From positions 124,001 to 188,000 of the forward strand of contig NZ_PVTZ01000006.1 in the NCBI RefSeq assembly GCF_003003125.1: a stretch of DNA of 64,000 nt, written 5' to 3'. This document shows, in pieces, positions 1 through 8,926 of this stretch. Numbering within the stretch: position 1 is the stretch's first letter; every line of letters starts with the position of its first letter. This DNA is from Laceyella sediminis. GTDB taxonomy: Bacteria; Bacillota; Bacilli; Thermoactinomycetales; Thermoactinomycetaceae. The notes beneath the pieces are model-generated. The model did no database searches and had not been told where the DNA came from. It saw only the letters and a list, made by a program, of their open reading frames with translations. Made by a program: the position numbers and the translations under genes.

Positions 1-124
1 GGTCGAGGGAAACCGTCCGCCGCCGGCCGGGGACCATGACGAATCCGATCGACTCGATAGGGAGCCTGGTTGCCATACGCACGTCTTCCACCGTTTGAAA
101 CCCGCACAACTTGATTCCCGTCAT
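1..124 (-). CDS. trpF: Phosphoribosylanthranilate isomerase, N-terminal part (cut by window edge)
   Basis: The reverse strand reads MTGIKLCG, then a GFVMVPGRRR segment, which matches the first strand and loop of TrpF (N-(5'-phosphoribosyl)anthranilate isomerase, third step of tryptophan synthesis after TrpD). Only about 41 codons are inside the window. The ATG at 124 overlaps the TGA of trpC in an ATGA junction, so the two are probably translationally coupled. trpB and trpA would be expected beyond the edge, by analogy with Bacillus. Confidence 0.85.
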   Translation of the reverse strand, partial: MTGIKLCGFQTVEDVRMATRLPIESIGFVMVPGRRRTVSLD

Positions 125-903
125 GCCGACCCCGCCCGCTTCAACCCTGAAAGCGCTCGCGCTGGATCGGCTTGACGCATCAGGTATTCACCCACCAAAA
201 TTCCTTTAACGCCCGCTTCGCGCATCCGTTTGGCATCTTTTGGCGCATGGATGCCGCTTTCGCCGATGACGGGAAGGTGGGTCGGCAAGAGCGGCCGCAA
301 TCGCTCTGTCACGGCCAAGTCCGTCTCAAAGGTCTCTAGATTGCGGTTATTGATGCCGATCACATCCGCTTGGCAAGCGAGTGCATCATCGATCTCACGT
401 TCATCGTGGATTTCTACCAACACTTCCATACCCAAGCGGTGAGCCGTATCACTAAGTAGCTGTAGCCGCTTCCTGTCAAGCGCGGCCACGATCAACAAGA
501 TGGCGTCGGCGCCGATCAACTTACTCTCCAAGACTTGGAGCGGATCAATGATAAAATCTTTGCGCAAGACGGGCAATGCAACTCGTTCTTTCACTTTCAC
601 CAAGTTGGCGGTAGAGCCTTTGAAAAAAACGGCGTCCGTCAACACGGAAATAGCGTTGGCTCCGCCTTCCTCATAAGCGGTGGCGATCGGAACTGGGTCC
701 ACCCGTTCACGAATAATTCCTTTGGACGGAGATGCCGGTTTGATCTCGGCGATCACCCCCAATTCCTTTTCGGCACACAAACGTTCCGCCAAAGAAACCC
801 CCTTCGGCATTCGCTCCGCCCGTTCCCAACTCTCTTCCGTATAGCTCTGGGTTAACTGTGTCAGTTCCAACCGCTTTTGGGTGAGAATCTTCTCAAGAAA
901 CAT
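121..903 (-). CDS. trpC: Indole-3-glycerol phosphate synthase
   Basis: 260 aa, normal family length. It converts carboxyphenylamino-deoxyribulose phosphate to indole-3-glycerol phosphate in the cytoplasm. Visible TIM-barrel motifs are EIKPASPSKG near residue 55 (catalytic Lys and phosphate binding), VLRKDFI near residue 110 (catalytic Lys), GINNRNL near residue 185 and the phosphate-binding VGEYLM near the C-terminus. The ATG at 903 follows an AAAGGAGG site with 6 nt spacing. The gene overlaps the end of trpD by 11 bp and the start of trpF by 3 bp, so it is an internal gene of the trp operon. Confidence 0.97.
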   Translation of the reverse strand: MFLEKILTQKRLELTQLTQSYTEESWERAERMPKGVSLAERLCAEKELGVIAEIKPASPSKGIIRERVDPVPIATAYEEGGANAISVLTDAVFFKGSTANLVKVKERVALPVLRKDFIIDPLQVLESKLIGADAILLIVAALDRKRLQLLSDTAHRLGMEVLVEIHDEREIDDALACQADVIGINNRNLETFETDLAVTERLRPLLPTHLPVIGESGIHAPKDAKRMREAGVKGILVGEYLMRQADPARALSGLKRAGSA

Positions 904-1921
904 GGGCGACCTCCTTTGACAAGCGAATCACTTCTGCCAGCTTGCGGCAAGCTGCCCCGGAACGGATGATCCACAGCGCTTCTTTGACTCCCTCAGACAG
1001 TGTGGGGGCTTTGCCTGCCAAGTATAAGGCTGCACCCGCGTTCAAGGCCACGATATCGCGCGGTCCGCCTGTAATCCGCCCGTCAAAAATGCCTCGTATC
1101 AACGTCGCATTCTCGTCCGGCGTGCCCCCGCTTAAAGTTTCGCGCGCCACTCGCTCCAAGCCTAATGCTTCTGGTGAAACCTCATAAGTCGTCACGCGCC
1201 CGTCCTTTAATTCGCTCACTTTCGTTTCCGCCGCATTGGTCAGTTCATCCATGCCATCCAATCCAGCCACAACCATGGCGCGCTTGATACCCAACCGTTG
1301 CAACACATAAGCGACTGGCTCCGTCAAATCCGCATCATACACGCCAACCAACTGCACCTTCACACCAGCCGGATTGCACAAAGGGCCTAAGAGATTAAAA
1401 AACGTACGAAATCCCAATTGCTTGCGAGTTGGCATCACATGTTTCATCGCCGGATGATACAATTGTGCGAACAAAAATGACAAGCCCGTCTGTTCTAGCA
1501 GTCGGTTGGCTTCCTCCGGTGCGAGTCGGATCTGCACCCCCAACGCTTCCAGTACATCGGCGCTCCCGCTCTGACTCGAGGCGGCCCGGTTTCCGTGTTT
1601 TACTACCGGAACCCCGCCTGCGGCCACGACAAAGGCCGCGGCCGTTGAAATATTGAAAGCCTTTCTGCCAGAGCCTCCTGTGCCGCAGGTATCCACCGCA
1701 TCAGCAAACCGCAACGGCAGGGGCACCGCCAGGGAACGCATTGCTTGCGCAAATCCAAGAAGTTCGTCCTCTGTTTCTCCTTTCATCCGCAACGAGGTGA
1801 GCAAGCTGGCGATTTGAACCGGCGTTGCGTTTCCCTCCATCATACATTCCATCGCCTGTCTCGCTTCTGCCGCTGTCAAATGCTCCCCTGCAACGACTTT
1901 TTTCACCAAGTTCGCGATCAT
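893..1921 (-). CDS. trpD: Anthranilate phosphoribosyltransferase
   Basis: 342 aa. It transfers the phosphoribosyl group of PRPP to anthranilate. The CGTGGSG PRPP-binding loop lies near residue 80 and GNRAASSQSGSADVLEALG near residues 107-125; both are hallmark TrpD motifs. The ATG at 1921 forms an ATGA overlap with the trpE stop codon, indicating coupling. The 3' end overlaps trpC by 11 bp. Confidence 0.97.
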   Translation of the reverse strand: MIANLVKKVVAGEHLTAAEARQAMECMMEGNATPVQIASLLTSLRMKGETEDELLGFAQAMRSLAVPLPLRFADAVDTCGTGGSGRKAFNISTAAAFVVAAGGVPVVKHGNRAASSQSGSADVLEALGVQIRLAPEEANRLLEQTGLSFLFAQLYHPAMKHVMPTRKQLGFRTFFNLLGPLCNPAGVKVQLVGVYDADLTEPVAYVLQRLGIKRAMVVAGLDGMDELTNAAETKVSELKDGRVTTYEVSPEALGLERVARETLSGGTPDENATLIRGIFDGRITGGPRDIVALNAGAALYLAGKAPTLSEGVKEALWIIRSGAACRKLAEVIRLSKEVAHVS

Positions 1922-3444
1922 CTCAACCCCTCCATGGATTCGCTCTGTTTAGCCATGGCCAACGCCGTCAACATTCCCTTGGCTTTGTGCGATGTTTCCA
2001 AGTATTCGCCGACCGGGTTTGAATCGGCCACAATGCCCGCACCCGCTTGCACAGTGGCGCACTGATTCTGAAAATGAATGGTACGGATAGCGATACACGA
2101 ATCAAGATTACCTGTAAAGCTCAAGTACAAAATCGCTCCGCCATAGATGCCGCGGGGTTCAGGCTCAAACTGACGAATCAGCTCCATGGCCCTGATTTTG
2201 GGCGCCCCAGACAACGTCCCCGCAGGGAAACAAGCTTGAAAAGCTTCCAGTGCGTGTACTCCTTCTTTCAGAGTCGCCTCCAGATGAGAAACCAGATGCA
2301 TAACATGGGAATATTTCTCGATGACCATCCGCTCCCGGACGCGCACAGCACCATATTCCGCCACACGACCCAAATCATTGCGGCCCAAATCAAGCAACAT
2401 TACATGCTCGGCAATTTCTTTTTCATCGTTGAGCAACTCGTCCATTAGCTCCTGATCCTCACGTTCGTGCCGGCCACGTGGACGTGTTCCAGCGATAGGG
2501 CAGATTTCCGCCAGACGGTCGGTCACACGGATGATGCGTTCAGGGGAAGTCCCTACCACCTGTTCCTCCCCCAACCGCAGATAGTACATATAAGGAGAGG
2601 GATTGAGCACCCGCAGAATGCGGTAGACGCGGAACGGATCTGGCGCGTGGGGCTGGATAAATTTTCGGGACAGCACCACTTGGAAAATGTCTCCCTCCCG
2701 GATGTGCTCTTGTGCTTGCCTCACCAGCTCCATGTATTCTTCCTTGCCGATATTGGCAAATTCTTCGCTCGATTGGGAATCAGGCGATAGGACATGCTTA
2801 AAAGATAACTCCCCGCCTGCATGCCCTTGCAACATCTCTACACACCAAGTTTCCAACTCTTCAACCGCCCGCCGGTAACGCTCCGACAGCGGAACCTCTG
2901 CCAGCGCGCCGTCAGTCAGTGCCAGATGTTGCACAAAAGTGACGGTCTGCTTCAGGTGATCAAAAATGATCAACCGATCCGCAACCATAAGATGAAAATC
3001 ATAATGTCGCGTCTCTGCGGTTGGATGAGTGATCGGGCGAGTTGGTTCAATAAACCGAACAGCCTCATATCCGACATAACCCACCGCGCCGCCAAGAAAC
3101 GGGGGAAGATGGGCATATTTCGGAGCTTGGAATTGACTGAACCACTCCTTTAAAAACTGCATCGGATGCGTGATGTCCAGGGTGCGGCGCCCTTGCTCAT
3201 CTTCTATCACTACCTGATTGCCTTTGCATTTCAACACACACATCGGCTCGGCTCCAATCATGGAGTAACGCGCCCACCGTTCGCCGCCTTCCACACTTTC
3301 CAACAAAAAAGCGTAAGGGTCATCTTTCACCCGTTCAAACAACCGGATCGGCGTCTCCGTATCAGCTACTACGGTCTTGCATATGGGAATAAAAGAATAA
3401 GAAGAAGAAAAAGATTGGCATTCTTCATACGTGGGGTAAATCAT
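1918..3444 (-). CDS. trpE: Anthranilate synthase component I
   Basis: 508 aa from the ATG at 3444, chosen because AAGGAGGGAG stands 8 nt upstream. The frame stays open further upstream, but that part is the attenuator leader RNA, not protein. The N-terminal regulatory region has LLESVEGGERWARYS, the usual tryptophan feedback pocket. The C-terminal chorismate-binding domain has GTSPERIIRV, PIAGTRPRG and LSGAPKIRAMELI. No glutaminase subunit gene (trpG/pabA) lies nearby; in Bacillus it sits in the folate operon and serves both enzymes, and the same is inferred here. It is the first gene of trpEDCF. Confidence 0.97.
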   Translation of the reverse strand: MIYPTYEECQSFSSSYSFIPICKTVVADTETPIRLFERVKDDPYAFLLESVEGGERWARYSMIGAEPMCVLKCKGNQVVIEDEQGRRTLDITHPMQFLKEWFSQFQAPKYAHLPPFLGGAVGYVGYEAVRFIEPTRPITHPTAETRHYDFHLMVADRLIIFDHLKQTVTFVQHLALTDGALAEVPLSERYRRAVEELETWCVEMLQGHAGGELSFKHVLSPDSQSSEEFANIGKEEYMELVRQAQEHIREGDIFQVVLSRKFIQPHAPDPFRVYRILRVLNPSPYMYYLRLGEEQVVGTSPERIIRVTDRLAEICPIAGTRPRGRHEREDQELMDELLNDEKEIAEHVMLLDLGRNDLGRVAEYGAVRVRERMVIEKYSHVMHLVSHLEATLKEGVHALEAFQACFPAGTLSGAPKIRAMELIRQFEPEPRGIYGGAILYLSFTGNLDSCIAIRTIHFQNQCATVQAGAGIVADSNPVGEYLETSHKAKGMLTALAMAKQSESMEGLR

Positions 3445-3505
3445 GGATGGCTCCCTCCTTCTCGATGATGAGAAGGGAGAAAAGGATATAGAGGGGGTGT
3501 AACAC

Positions 3506-3538
3506 AAATAAAAAAGCCAAAGCACGCGAGCTCTGACT
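3506..3538 (-). terminator. trp leader attenuator terminator
   Basis: In the transcribed (minus) sense, AGTCAGAGC, a 6-nt loop, then GCTTTGGCT form a continuous 9-bp stem with two G-U pairs, followed by a run of T. It stands between the TRAP-binding triplets and the trpE ribosome-binding site. It is therefore the terminator that forms when tryptophan-loaded TRAP covers the leader. Confidence 0.85.
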
Positions 3539-3565
3539 GAAGTCATCATATTCTTCATCATCTGG

Positions 3566-3639
3566 CTCAGCTCAACTACGCTATATCCTATTCTCCACTC
3601 AACTCTGCTCTCAACTAACTCATCAATCCACTCAAACTA
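3566..3639 (-). promoter_or_regulatory. TRAP-binding site in the trp leader
   Basis: Read on the minus strand, GAG or TAG triplets occur at 3566, 3571, 3576, 3581, 3588, 3593, 3598, 3603, 3608 (or 3610), 3615 and 3619. That is eleven triplets, mostly separated by two bases, with two looser ones at 3631 and 3637. Known TRAP rings are 11-mers that bind eleven (G/U)AG repeats. The TRAP gene itself is at 12314-12529. Confidence 0.9.
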
Positions 3640-3654
3640 ACTGATCTTATCAAG

Positions 3655-3683
3655 ACTTTATCCGAGTTCCCACAGAATGTCAA
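3655..3683 (-). promoter_or_regulatory. Sigma-A promoter of the trp operon
   Basis: TTGACA (3678-3683), a 17-bp spacer and TAAAGT (3655-3660) on the minus strand. It lies just downstream of the aroB terminator and just upstream of the TRAP site. Confidence 0.8.
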
Positions 3684-3691
3684 CCCACGTC

Positions 3692-3735
3692 GAAAAAAAG
3701 GACGGGCCTCTTTGATGAACGGCCCGTCCTTTTTT
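3692..3735 (-). terminator. aroB terminator
   Basis: GGACGGGCC pairs with GGCCCGTCC (3700-3708 and 3721-3729) and is flanked by A and T runs, so it may act in both directions. It separates aroC-aroB from the trp promoter, although B. subtilis also has read-through of this kind. Confidence 0.85.
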
Positions 3736-3738
3736 CAT

Positions 3739-4833
3739 TTACTGCGTAGAAATCTCCTTCAATGTTTGAACGATTTCGGCTTCCTCGATTCCACGCACCG
3801 TCTCTACCTGTCCCAACTTGCGCGACAAAACAAAAGTATACTGGCCACCGCGCGCTTTCTTATCCTTTTTCATCGCCTCTAACAGCGCAGGCAACGGCCA
3901 ATTTTCCGCATACCGGATCGGCAAGCGCAAGCGGCGGAGCAACTGTTCCGTCCGATCGACCAATTCGCCCGGTGCGCCCAGCAAACGGGCGCTCAATCGC
4001 GACGCGCCAGCCATGCCGATCGCTACCGCTTCACCGTGAGTGTACACACGATACCCCGAAACCGCCTCCAACGCATGGCCGATGGTATGTCCATAATTGA
4101 GGATCGAACGGATGCCCAATTCTTTCTCATCCTGCGACACAACGGCGGATTTCACCTCGCAACCGCGAAAAATTGCTTCCGTCAGACGCTCGGGGGACAG
4201 CGCAAGCAATTCCTCGGCATGGGCTTCCAACCACTCCACAAAGGAGACATCCCAGATCAGTGCGTGCTTCGCCACTTCCGCCAGTCCGGAATGCACTTGG
4301 CGCGCTGGCAACGAGCGCAACACATCGACATCAAAAACGACCATCAGCGGTTGGTGAAATGCTCCGATATAATTCTTACCCAACGCATGATTGACGCCTA
4401 CTTTCCCTCCCACGCTACTGTCATGCGCCAACAAGGTGGTCGGCAACTGGATGAAAGGGATGCCCCGCATATAGGTGGCCGCAACAAACCCGGCCAAATC
4501 CCCCACCACACCGCCTCCCAAAGCCAGCACAACGCTACTGCGGTCAAGGCCGAACTGCAAGCAATCACCAATCACTCGCTCAACCACGCTTAAGTTTTTG
4601 CTCTCTTCGCCGGCGGGAAAAACCGTCATCCCCACCTGATACCCTTCCGCACGCAATGACGCTTGGAGCGATTGGCCATACAAGGGAGCGACAGAGCTAT
4701 CGGTGATCACCATCAGCTTGCGATCCTTTTCTACACCCACTTCCTTCATTAGGCGAGGCAACATCTGGTAGGTGCCACGGCCGATATGAATGGGGTAACA
4801 CTGATTAGACGTGTTCACCGTCAAAGTGCGCAT
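3739..4833 (-). CDS. aroB: 3-dehydroquinate synthase
   Basis: 364 aa, NAD- and metal-dependent, second step of the shikimate pathway. Motifs visible are GGGVVGDLAGF near residue 102 (NAD loop), KVGVNH near residue 142, and the metal-binding NYGHTIGHALE and HGEAVAIGM near residues 245-270. Its ATG shares one base with the aroC stop (TGATG), so it is coupled to aroC. In B. subtilis aroH follows here; no chorismate mutase is seen. Confidence 0.97.
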   Translation of the reverse strand: MRTLTVNTSNQCYPIHIGRGTYQMLPRLMKEVGVEKDRKLMVITDSSVAPLYGQSLQASLRAEGYQVGMTVFPAGEESKNLSVVERVIGDCLQFGLDRSSVVLALGGGVVGDLAGFVAATYMRGIPFIQLPTTLLAHDSSVGGKVGVNHALGKNYIGAFHQPLMVVFDVDVLRSLPARQVHSGLAEVAKHALIWDVSFVEWLEAHAEELLALSPERLTEAIFRGCEVKSAVVSQDEKELGIRSILNYGHTIGHALEAVSGYRVYTHGEAVAIGMAGASRLSARLLGAPGELVDRTEQLLRRLRLPIRYAENWPLPALLEAMKKDKKARGGQYTFVLSRKLGQVETVRGIEEAEIVQTLKEISTQ

Positions 4834-5993
4834 CAGAATCTCAACACCCTTTCACGGTAACGATTCAGTTGTTCTTTCAACTCATTCAATGTATCGGCTG
4901 GAAACTTCTCAAGTAGCGCACAGGCAATTTCCCACGCCACGACATTTTCCGCCACGACACACGCCGCCGGAACAGCACAGCTGTCCGACCGCTCAATGCT
5001 AGCGGCGAAAGGCTCTTTGCTATCGATATCCACACTATTCAGCGGCTTGTATAGGGTGGGAATGGGCTTCATCACCCCGCGAACGACAATCGGCTCTCCT
5101 GTGGTCATCCCGCCTTCAAAGCCGCCCAATCGATTGGTGCGGCGAGTGAAACCGGTCGCTTCCGACCATTCGATTTCGTCATGTACTTCGGAGCCTGGGC
5201 GGCGGGCCGCCTCAAAGCCAATACCGAACTCAACCCCCTTAAAGGCGTTGATACTCACAATCGCTTGCGCAATGCGCGCGTCCAATTTGCGATCCCAATG
5301 CACGTGGCTACCTAGCCCCACCGGGACGCCTTCCACGATGACCTCCACGATGCCTCCAAGGGAATCGCCCTCTTTTTTGGCTTGGTCAATGAGTGCCATC
5401 ATCTGTTGTTCAGCATCTGGATCCAAACAGCGCACGGGGGATTCCTCTGCACGCGCAGTCCACTCTTCCCACGGAAAATCCAAACGCTTCGCTTCGACGC
5501 TACCAATGCGTAGCACATGGCCGCCCACACGGATATCGCACGCTTCCAAGATCAACCGCGCCACGGCACCTGCAGCCACTCTCATCGTCGTCTCCCGCGC
5601 GCTGGAACGTTCAAGCACGTCACGCATATCACGGTGATCATATTTGATCGCACCGTTTAAATCGGCATGCCCGGGACGGGGCCGCGAGATTCGGCGTTTT
5701 TCTGCTTCTTCTGGAAGGGGGTCGATGCTCATCACTTTCTTCCAATGGGTCCAGTCTTTATTCTCAACCACCAACGCCACTGGGGCGCCTGTCGTCTCAC
5801 CGAAACGAACGCCGGATAAAATTTGCACCTGGTCTTTCTCAATCTGCATCCGACGCCCGCGGCCATATCCTTTTTGGCGGCGCGCCAGTTGATGGTCTAT
5901 TTTCTTTTTGTCAAAAGGAACATGGCTTGGTAAGCCTTCCACAATCAATGTCAATTGAGGGCCGTGTGACTCTCCCGCCGTTAAATACCTCAT
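4833..5993 (-). CDS. aroC: Chorismate synthase
   Basis: 386 aa. It converts EPSP to chorismate with reduced FMN. Visible are GESHGPQL at residue 8, [15 protein letters not shown] near residue 105 and [15 protein letters not shown] near residue 130, the family signatures. It is first in the aroC-aroB pair and feeds chorismate to the trp operon downstream and to mqnA upstream. B. subtilis calls this gene aroF. Confidence 0.97.
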   Translation of the reverse strand: MRYLTAGESHGPQLTLIVEGLPSHVPFDKKKIDHQLARRQKGYGRGRRMQIEKDQVQILSGVRFGETTGAPVALVVENKDWTHWKKVMSIDPLPEEAEKRRISRPRPGHADLNGAIKYDHRDMRDVLERSSARETTMRVAAGAVARLILEACDIRVGGHVLRIGSVEAKRLDFPWEEWTARAEESPVRCLDPDAEQQMMALIDQAKKEGDSLGGIVEVIVEGVPVGLGSHVHWDRKLDARIAQAIVSINAFKGVEFGIGFEAARRPGSEVHDEIEWSEATGFTRRTNRLGGFEGGMTTGEPIVVRGVMKPIPTLYKPLNSVDIDSKEPFAASIERSDSCAVPAACVVAENVVAWEIACALLEKFPADTLNELKEQLNRYRERVLRF

Positions 5994-6094
5994 CTCTCAT
6001 CGTCCTCTCCTAATCTAAGCTCACACATTAAACAAACAATAAAAAATTTGTTAGTAATCATACCACAGTTTCGATCAGTTAAAAATAAGATTTA

Positions 6095-6130
6095 ATAAAA
6101 ATCACCCGGTTCCACATGGAACTGGGTGAT
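6095..6130 (-). terminator. Terminator after the 58-residue gene
   Basis: The minus strand reads ATCACCCAGTTCC, a short loop, then GGAACCGGGTGAT and TTTTTATT. Two long complementary arms with a T-tract lie directly downstream of the small gene at 6208-6384. Confidence 0.8.
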
Positions 6131-6207
6131 TGTAAGATCCGGACGAGCCTGTTTTCTCCACCATCACTCGCCGGGTGCCTTGTTGTGGCATGATGAGCAC
6201 CTATTGC

Positions 6208-6384
6208 TCACTCGCCGCCCACGCTTTGCCGAACGGCATGCTCCCAACTTGGGTAATAATAAAGCGCGCTTTGCATCAAGTCGGGATCGGCTTGCTTCAC
6301 CTTCTTTTTTCCGAGCGGCTGGCCGTTTTCTGCCATTTGCCTGATTTTGGCCGCCACTTCATCTACGCTGAGTGGAATATCCAT
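6208..6384 (-). CDS. Small hypothetical protein, 58 aa
   Basis: A 58-codon frame starting MDIPLSVDEVAAKIRQMAE, with ALYYYPSWEHAVRQ near the C-terminus. It starts at an ATG preceded by AAGGGGG and ends just before a strong terminator, so it is probably expressed alone. It has no signal peptide or membrane segment. I do not recognise the family. It lies between ndk and aroC, where B. subtilis has cheR; it is not CheR. Confidence 0.65.
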   Translation of the reverse strand: MDIPLSVDEVAAKIRQMAENGQPLGKKKVKQADPDLMQSALYYYPSWEHAVRQSVGGE

Positions 6385-6505
6385 CTGAATTCCCCCTTTT
6401 CTAAGTTAACATCCAGTCTGGACAAAACCTTAGGGAAATAGACGGTATTTTCCATTATTTCAACCGCACCCACCGCATTTGAGAGAGATCGGCACACCGA
6501 TAACA

Positions 6506-6532
6506 AACAAAAGCGCGGCCTATCGGCCGCGC
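6506..6532 (-). terminator. ndk terminator
   Basis: GCGCGGCC, GATA loop, GGCCGCGC, then TTTTGTTTGTT on the minus strand, directly after the ndk stop codon. Confidence 0.9.
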
Positions 6533-6548
6533 CTCATGTCGAGGAACA

Positions 6549-6992
6549 TTAGATCCAGCGATTGATCGTTTTTTCGTATTCGTTCAATTCTGCTTCATTG
6601 AACCACAGCGCGATTTCCCGCTCTGCGCTTGTGGGGGAATCGGAGCCATGCACGATGTTCATCGCAACATTCACGCCATAATCACCGCGAATGGTTCCCG
6701 GCAGAGCATCAGCAGGATTGGTTTTGCCCATCATTTGACGGGCAGTAGCAATCACGTTGTTCCCTTGCCACACCATCGCGAACACAGGGCCGGATGTGAT
6801 AAAATCAACCAGTTCTCCAAAGAACGGTCTCTCTTTATGTTCAGCGTAATGCTCTTCAGCCAATTCACGGGAAACGGTCATCAATTTAGCACCGACTAAC
6901 TGAAAACCTTTTTTCTCAAATCGAGCGACAATTTCACCAATTAGCCCACGTTGCACTCCGTCAGGCTTCACCATGATAAACGTTTTCTCCAT
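6549..6992 (-). CDS. ndk: Nucleoside diphosphate kinase
   Basis: 147 aa, full length. It exchanges the gamma phosphate between nucleoside di- and triphosphates through a phosphohistidine. The motif [16 protein letters not shown] near residue 112 contains the active-site His. The N-terminus [19 protein letters not shown] is typical. It is followed by a strong terminator and preceded by hepT, as in B. subtilis. Confidence 0.98.
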   Translation of the reverse strand: MEKTFIMVKPDGVQRGLIGEIVARFEKKGFQLVGAKLMTVSRELAEEHYAEHKERPFFGELVDFITSGPVFAMVWQGNNVIATARQMMGKTNPADALPGTIRGDYGVNVAMNIVHGSDSPTSAEREIALWFNEAELNEYEKTINRWI

Positions 6993-7091
6993 ACCCGTTG
7001 TTCCTCCACTTCATGCTATGTATCAGATCACACCGATTGGTGCATGAAAATTGTAACAGGAATGGGTTGTAAACGCAACCATCCCCATGCC

Positions 7092-8063
7092 TCAATAGGA
7101 ACGGCGCAAAATGAATTCCGCAATCATTTGGAGAGATTCCCGTTCAGCCGTGGCGGGCAATTTTTCCAGACAGCTGAAAGCTTTGTCCATATACCTGCGC
7201 GACAAGTCCATGGTATATTCAATCCCACCACTGGTCCGAATCATATCGAGAATCTCTTTAAGCGATCCCGAGTCCCCTTTGGAACGCAGGTAAGTGAGAA
7301 TCGCCTGCCTGACTTCCTCTGAGCCTTGGTTCAGCGCATAGATGACCGGCAATGTCACATTGCCTTGCTCCAGATCGCTTCCGGCTGGCTTACCCAACGT
7401 TTTCTCATCCCCCATGAAATCAAGCACATCATCTGTCAACTGAAAAGCCATTCCCACGTAATAACCGTAAGCCGTAACGGCCCGTTCCAAAGCAGGGGGA
7501 ACATCAGAGACCATCGCTCCCAGTTGGCAGCTGGTTGCCATAAGCAAAGCCGTCTTTCTTTTGATCCGGTGCAAATACTTTTTCAAACTCAACTCTTCGC
7601 TGAATAGATCCTCGATTTGCGCAATCTCTCCCAAGCACATGCGGACCATGGCAGTTGCCAATCTTTCCTGCACGGGATACTCCCCCAGAGCCGTCAGTTC
7701 CTTCAATGCACAGGCCAAAATGTAGTCACCAGTATACATGGCAACCCGATTGTCCCATTCTTCCTTGACCGTTTTACGGCCGCGACGGGTCTCCGCATTG
7801 TCGATCACATCGTCATGCACGAGGGTGGCCATGTGGATCAATTCCAATGCTACGGCCACTTTTTGCAACTGCTCAAATTCATAGGAACCGAACGAACCGG
7901 CCAGCAACACAAAGACGGGGCGCATCCGTTTCCCCCCCGCTTCCAACAGGTGGTTAGAGGTCTTGCGCAACATGTCGTGATCGGTGTGGATGGCACAGGC
8001 CAGCGCTCGCTCGATCTGTGCTAACTCCCTTTTTTTCTCTTCATATATTTCTTGTAGATTCAT
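7092..8063 (-). CDS. hepT: Heptaprenyl diphosphate synthase component II
   Basis: 323 aa from the ATG at 8063 (MNLQEIYEEKKREL), preceded by an AGGGTGAAG site. The frame extends upstream but would overlap mqnA. The first Asp-rich motif is HDDVIDNAETRRG near residue 82 and the second is LTDDVLDFMGD near residue 212, the trans-prenyltransferase catalytic pair. It works with HepS to make the C35 side chain of menaquinone-7. Confidence 0.95.
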   Translation of the reverse strand: MNLQEIYEEKKRELAQIERALACAIHTDHDMLRKTSNHLLEAGGKRMRPVFVLLAGSFGSYEFEQLQKVAVALELIHMATLVHDDVIDNAETRRGRKTVKEEWDNRVAMYTGDYILACALKELTALGEYPVQERLATAMVRMCLGEIAQIEDLFSEELSLKKYLHRIKRKTALLMATSCQLGAMVSDVPPALERAVTAYGYYVGMAFQLTDDVLDFMGDEKTLGKPAGSDLEQGNVTLPVIYALNQGSEEVRQAILTYLRSKGDSGSLKEILDMIRTSGGIEYTMDLSRRYMDKAFSCLEKLPATAERESLQMIAEFILRRSY

Positions 8064-8080
8064 TATCCACTTCACCCTGA

Positions 8081-8926
8081 TCAGCGCATGCCTAGACTCG
8101 CTGGTAAATCCAGCATGTGGATTTCCACATTGGATGGCAACAGTCCCAAGTCTGCAGCATAGCGGAAATAGGTTTGCAGTCCCCGCTTTTCCTTTTCGCC
8201 AAAATCGTAACAAAGGCCCTCAAAATATGCTTTCCAGAAAGCCGCATCGCCTCCCAATTGGCGCATGGCCTCCTCGATCGCGGGAGTTAAGTTCTTCCGC
8301 CCTTCCGCTTTGGCTTGCATGAAACGCAGGTAAATCTCTTCCAAATCGCTTCGGCGCGATTCAGCGATGGCACGCCTTACCGCCCAGACGGCGTAAGTCA
8401 TGCTCAACCCCGTCTGCTTCATCCACTCTTCGCCCAAATCATACATCCGGTATGCCGAACCGTTCCATTTGCCTTTCACCGCATCGTCGCCGATCAACAA
8501 AGCCGCGTCGGCTACGTTCATCATTTCTTCCAACGATGGGGCCATGGTGACATAATTTGGACGGACCCCCGCAAATTTCTCCAGGACGATTTTCAAAAGC
8601 GCCACGGAAGAAGCCGACGTATTGGTTAATGCAATGGTTTTCCCGTCCAAGTCGTGAAGTTGATCTCCTTTGGTGAACAGAAAAATGGAGCCCACAGGGC
8701 CCATCGCACTAATCGACAAATCGGGCATCAAAACATACTCGTCAGCATGTTCGGCATAAGCAAATGCCGAGATAGGGCTCATGTCGATGTTTCCCGCCGC
8801 CATATCGCGGTTAAGCAAACTGGGCACCTGGCGGATCCACTCCACATCAAGCCCCTGATCATCAAAATATTGATAGATCGGCAAGATATTGGTGAATGCG
8901 ATCCTTCCGATTCGGATCGGTTTCAT
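8081..8926 (-). CDS. mqnA: Chorismate dehydratase, futalosine pathway
   Basis: 281 aa from the ATG at 8926, which forms an ATGA overlap with the upstream gene and follows GGGAGGGTGG. It resembles the MqnA fold: RIGRIAFTNILPIYQYF at the N-terminus, PSLLNRDMAAGNIDMSPISAFAYA near residue 38, and ALLIGDDAVKG near residue 140. MqnA converts chorismate to 3-enolpyruvylbenzoate, the first futalosine step of menaquinone synthesis. It links the neighbouring aroC product to quinone synthesis. Confidence 0.92.
   Translation of the reverse strand: MKPIRIGRIAFTNILPIYQYFDDQGLDVEWIRQVPSLLNRDMAAGNIDMSPISAFAYAEHADEYVLMPDLSISAMGPVGSIFLFTKGDQLHDLDGKTIALTNTSASSVALLKIVLEKFAGVRPNYVTMAPSLEEMMNVADAALLIGDDAVKGKWNGSAYRMYDLGEEWMKQTGLSMTYAVWAVRRAIAESRRSDLEEIYLRFMQAKAEGRKNLTPAIEEAMRQLGGDAAFWKAYFEGLCYDFGEKEKRGLQTYFRYAADLGLLPSNVEIHMLDLPASLGMR

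Noticed and set aside
3445-3561. An N-terminal extension of TrpE
   Set aside because: The DNA is accounted for by the attenuator terminator and leader; a good ribosome-binding site precedes the ATG at 3444.
7984-8322. Plus-strand frames of 100 codons or more opposite menaquinone, aro and der genes
   Set aside because: They are complementary-strand shadows of well-identified genes and lack ribosome-binding sites.
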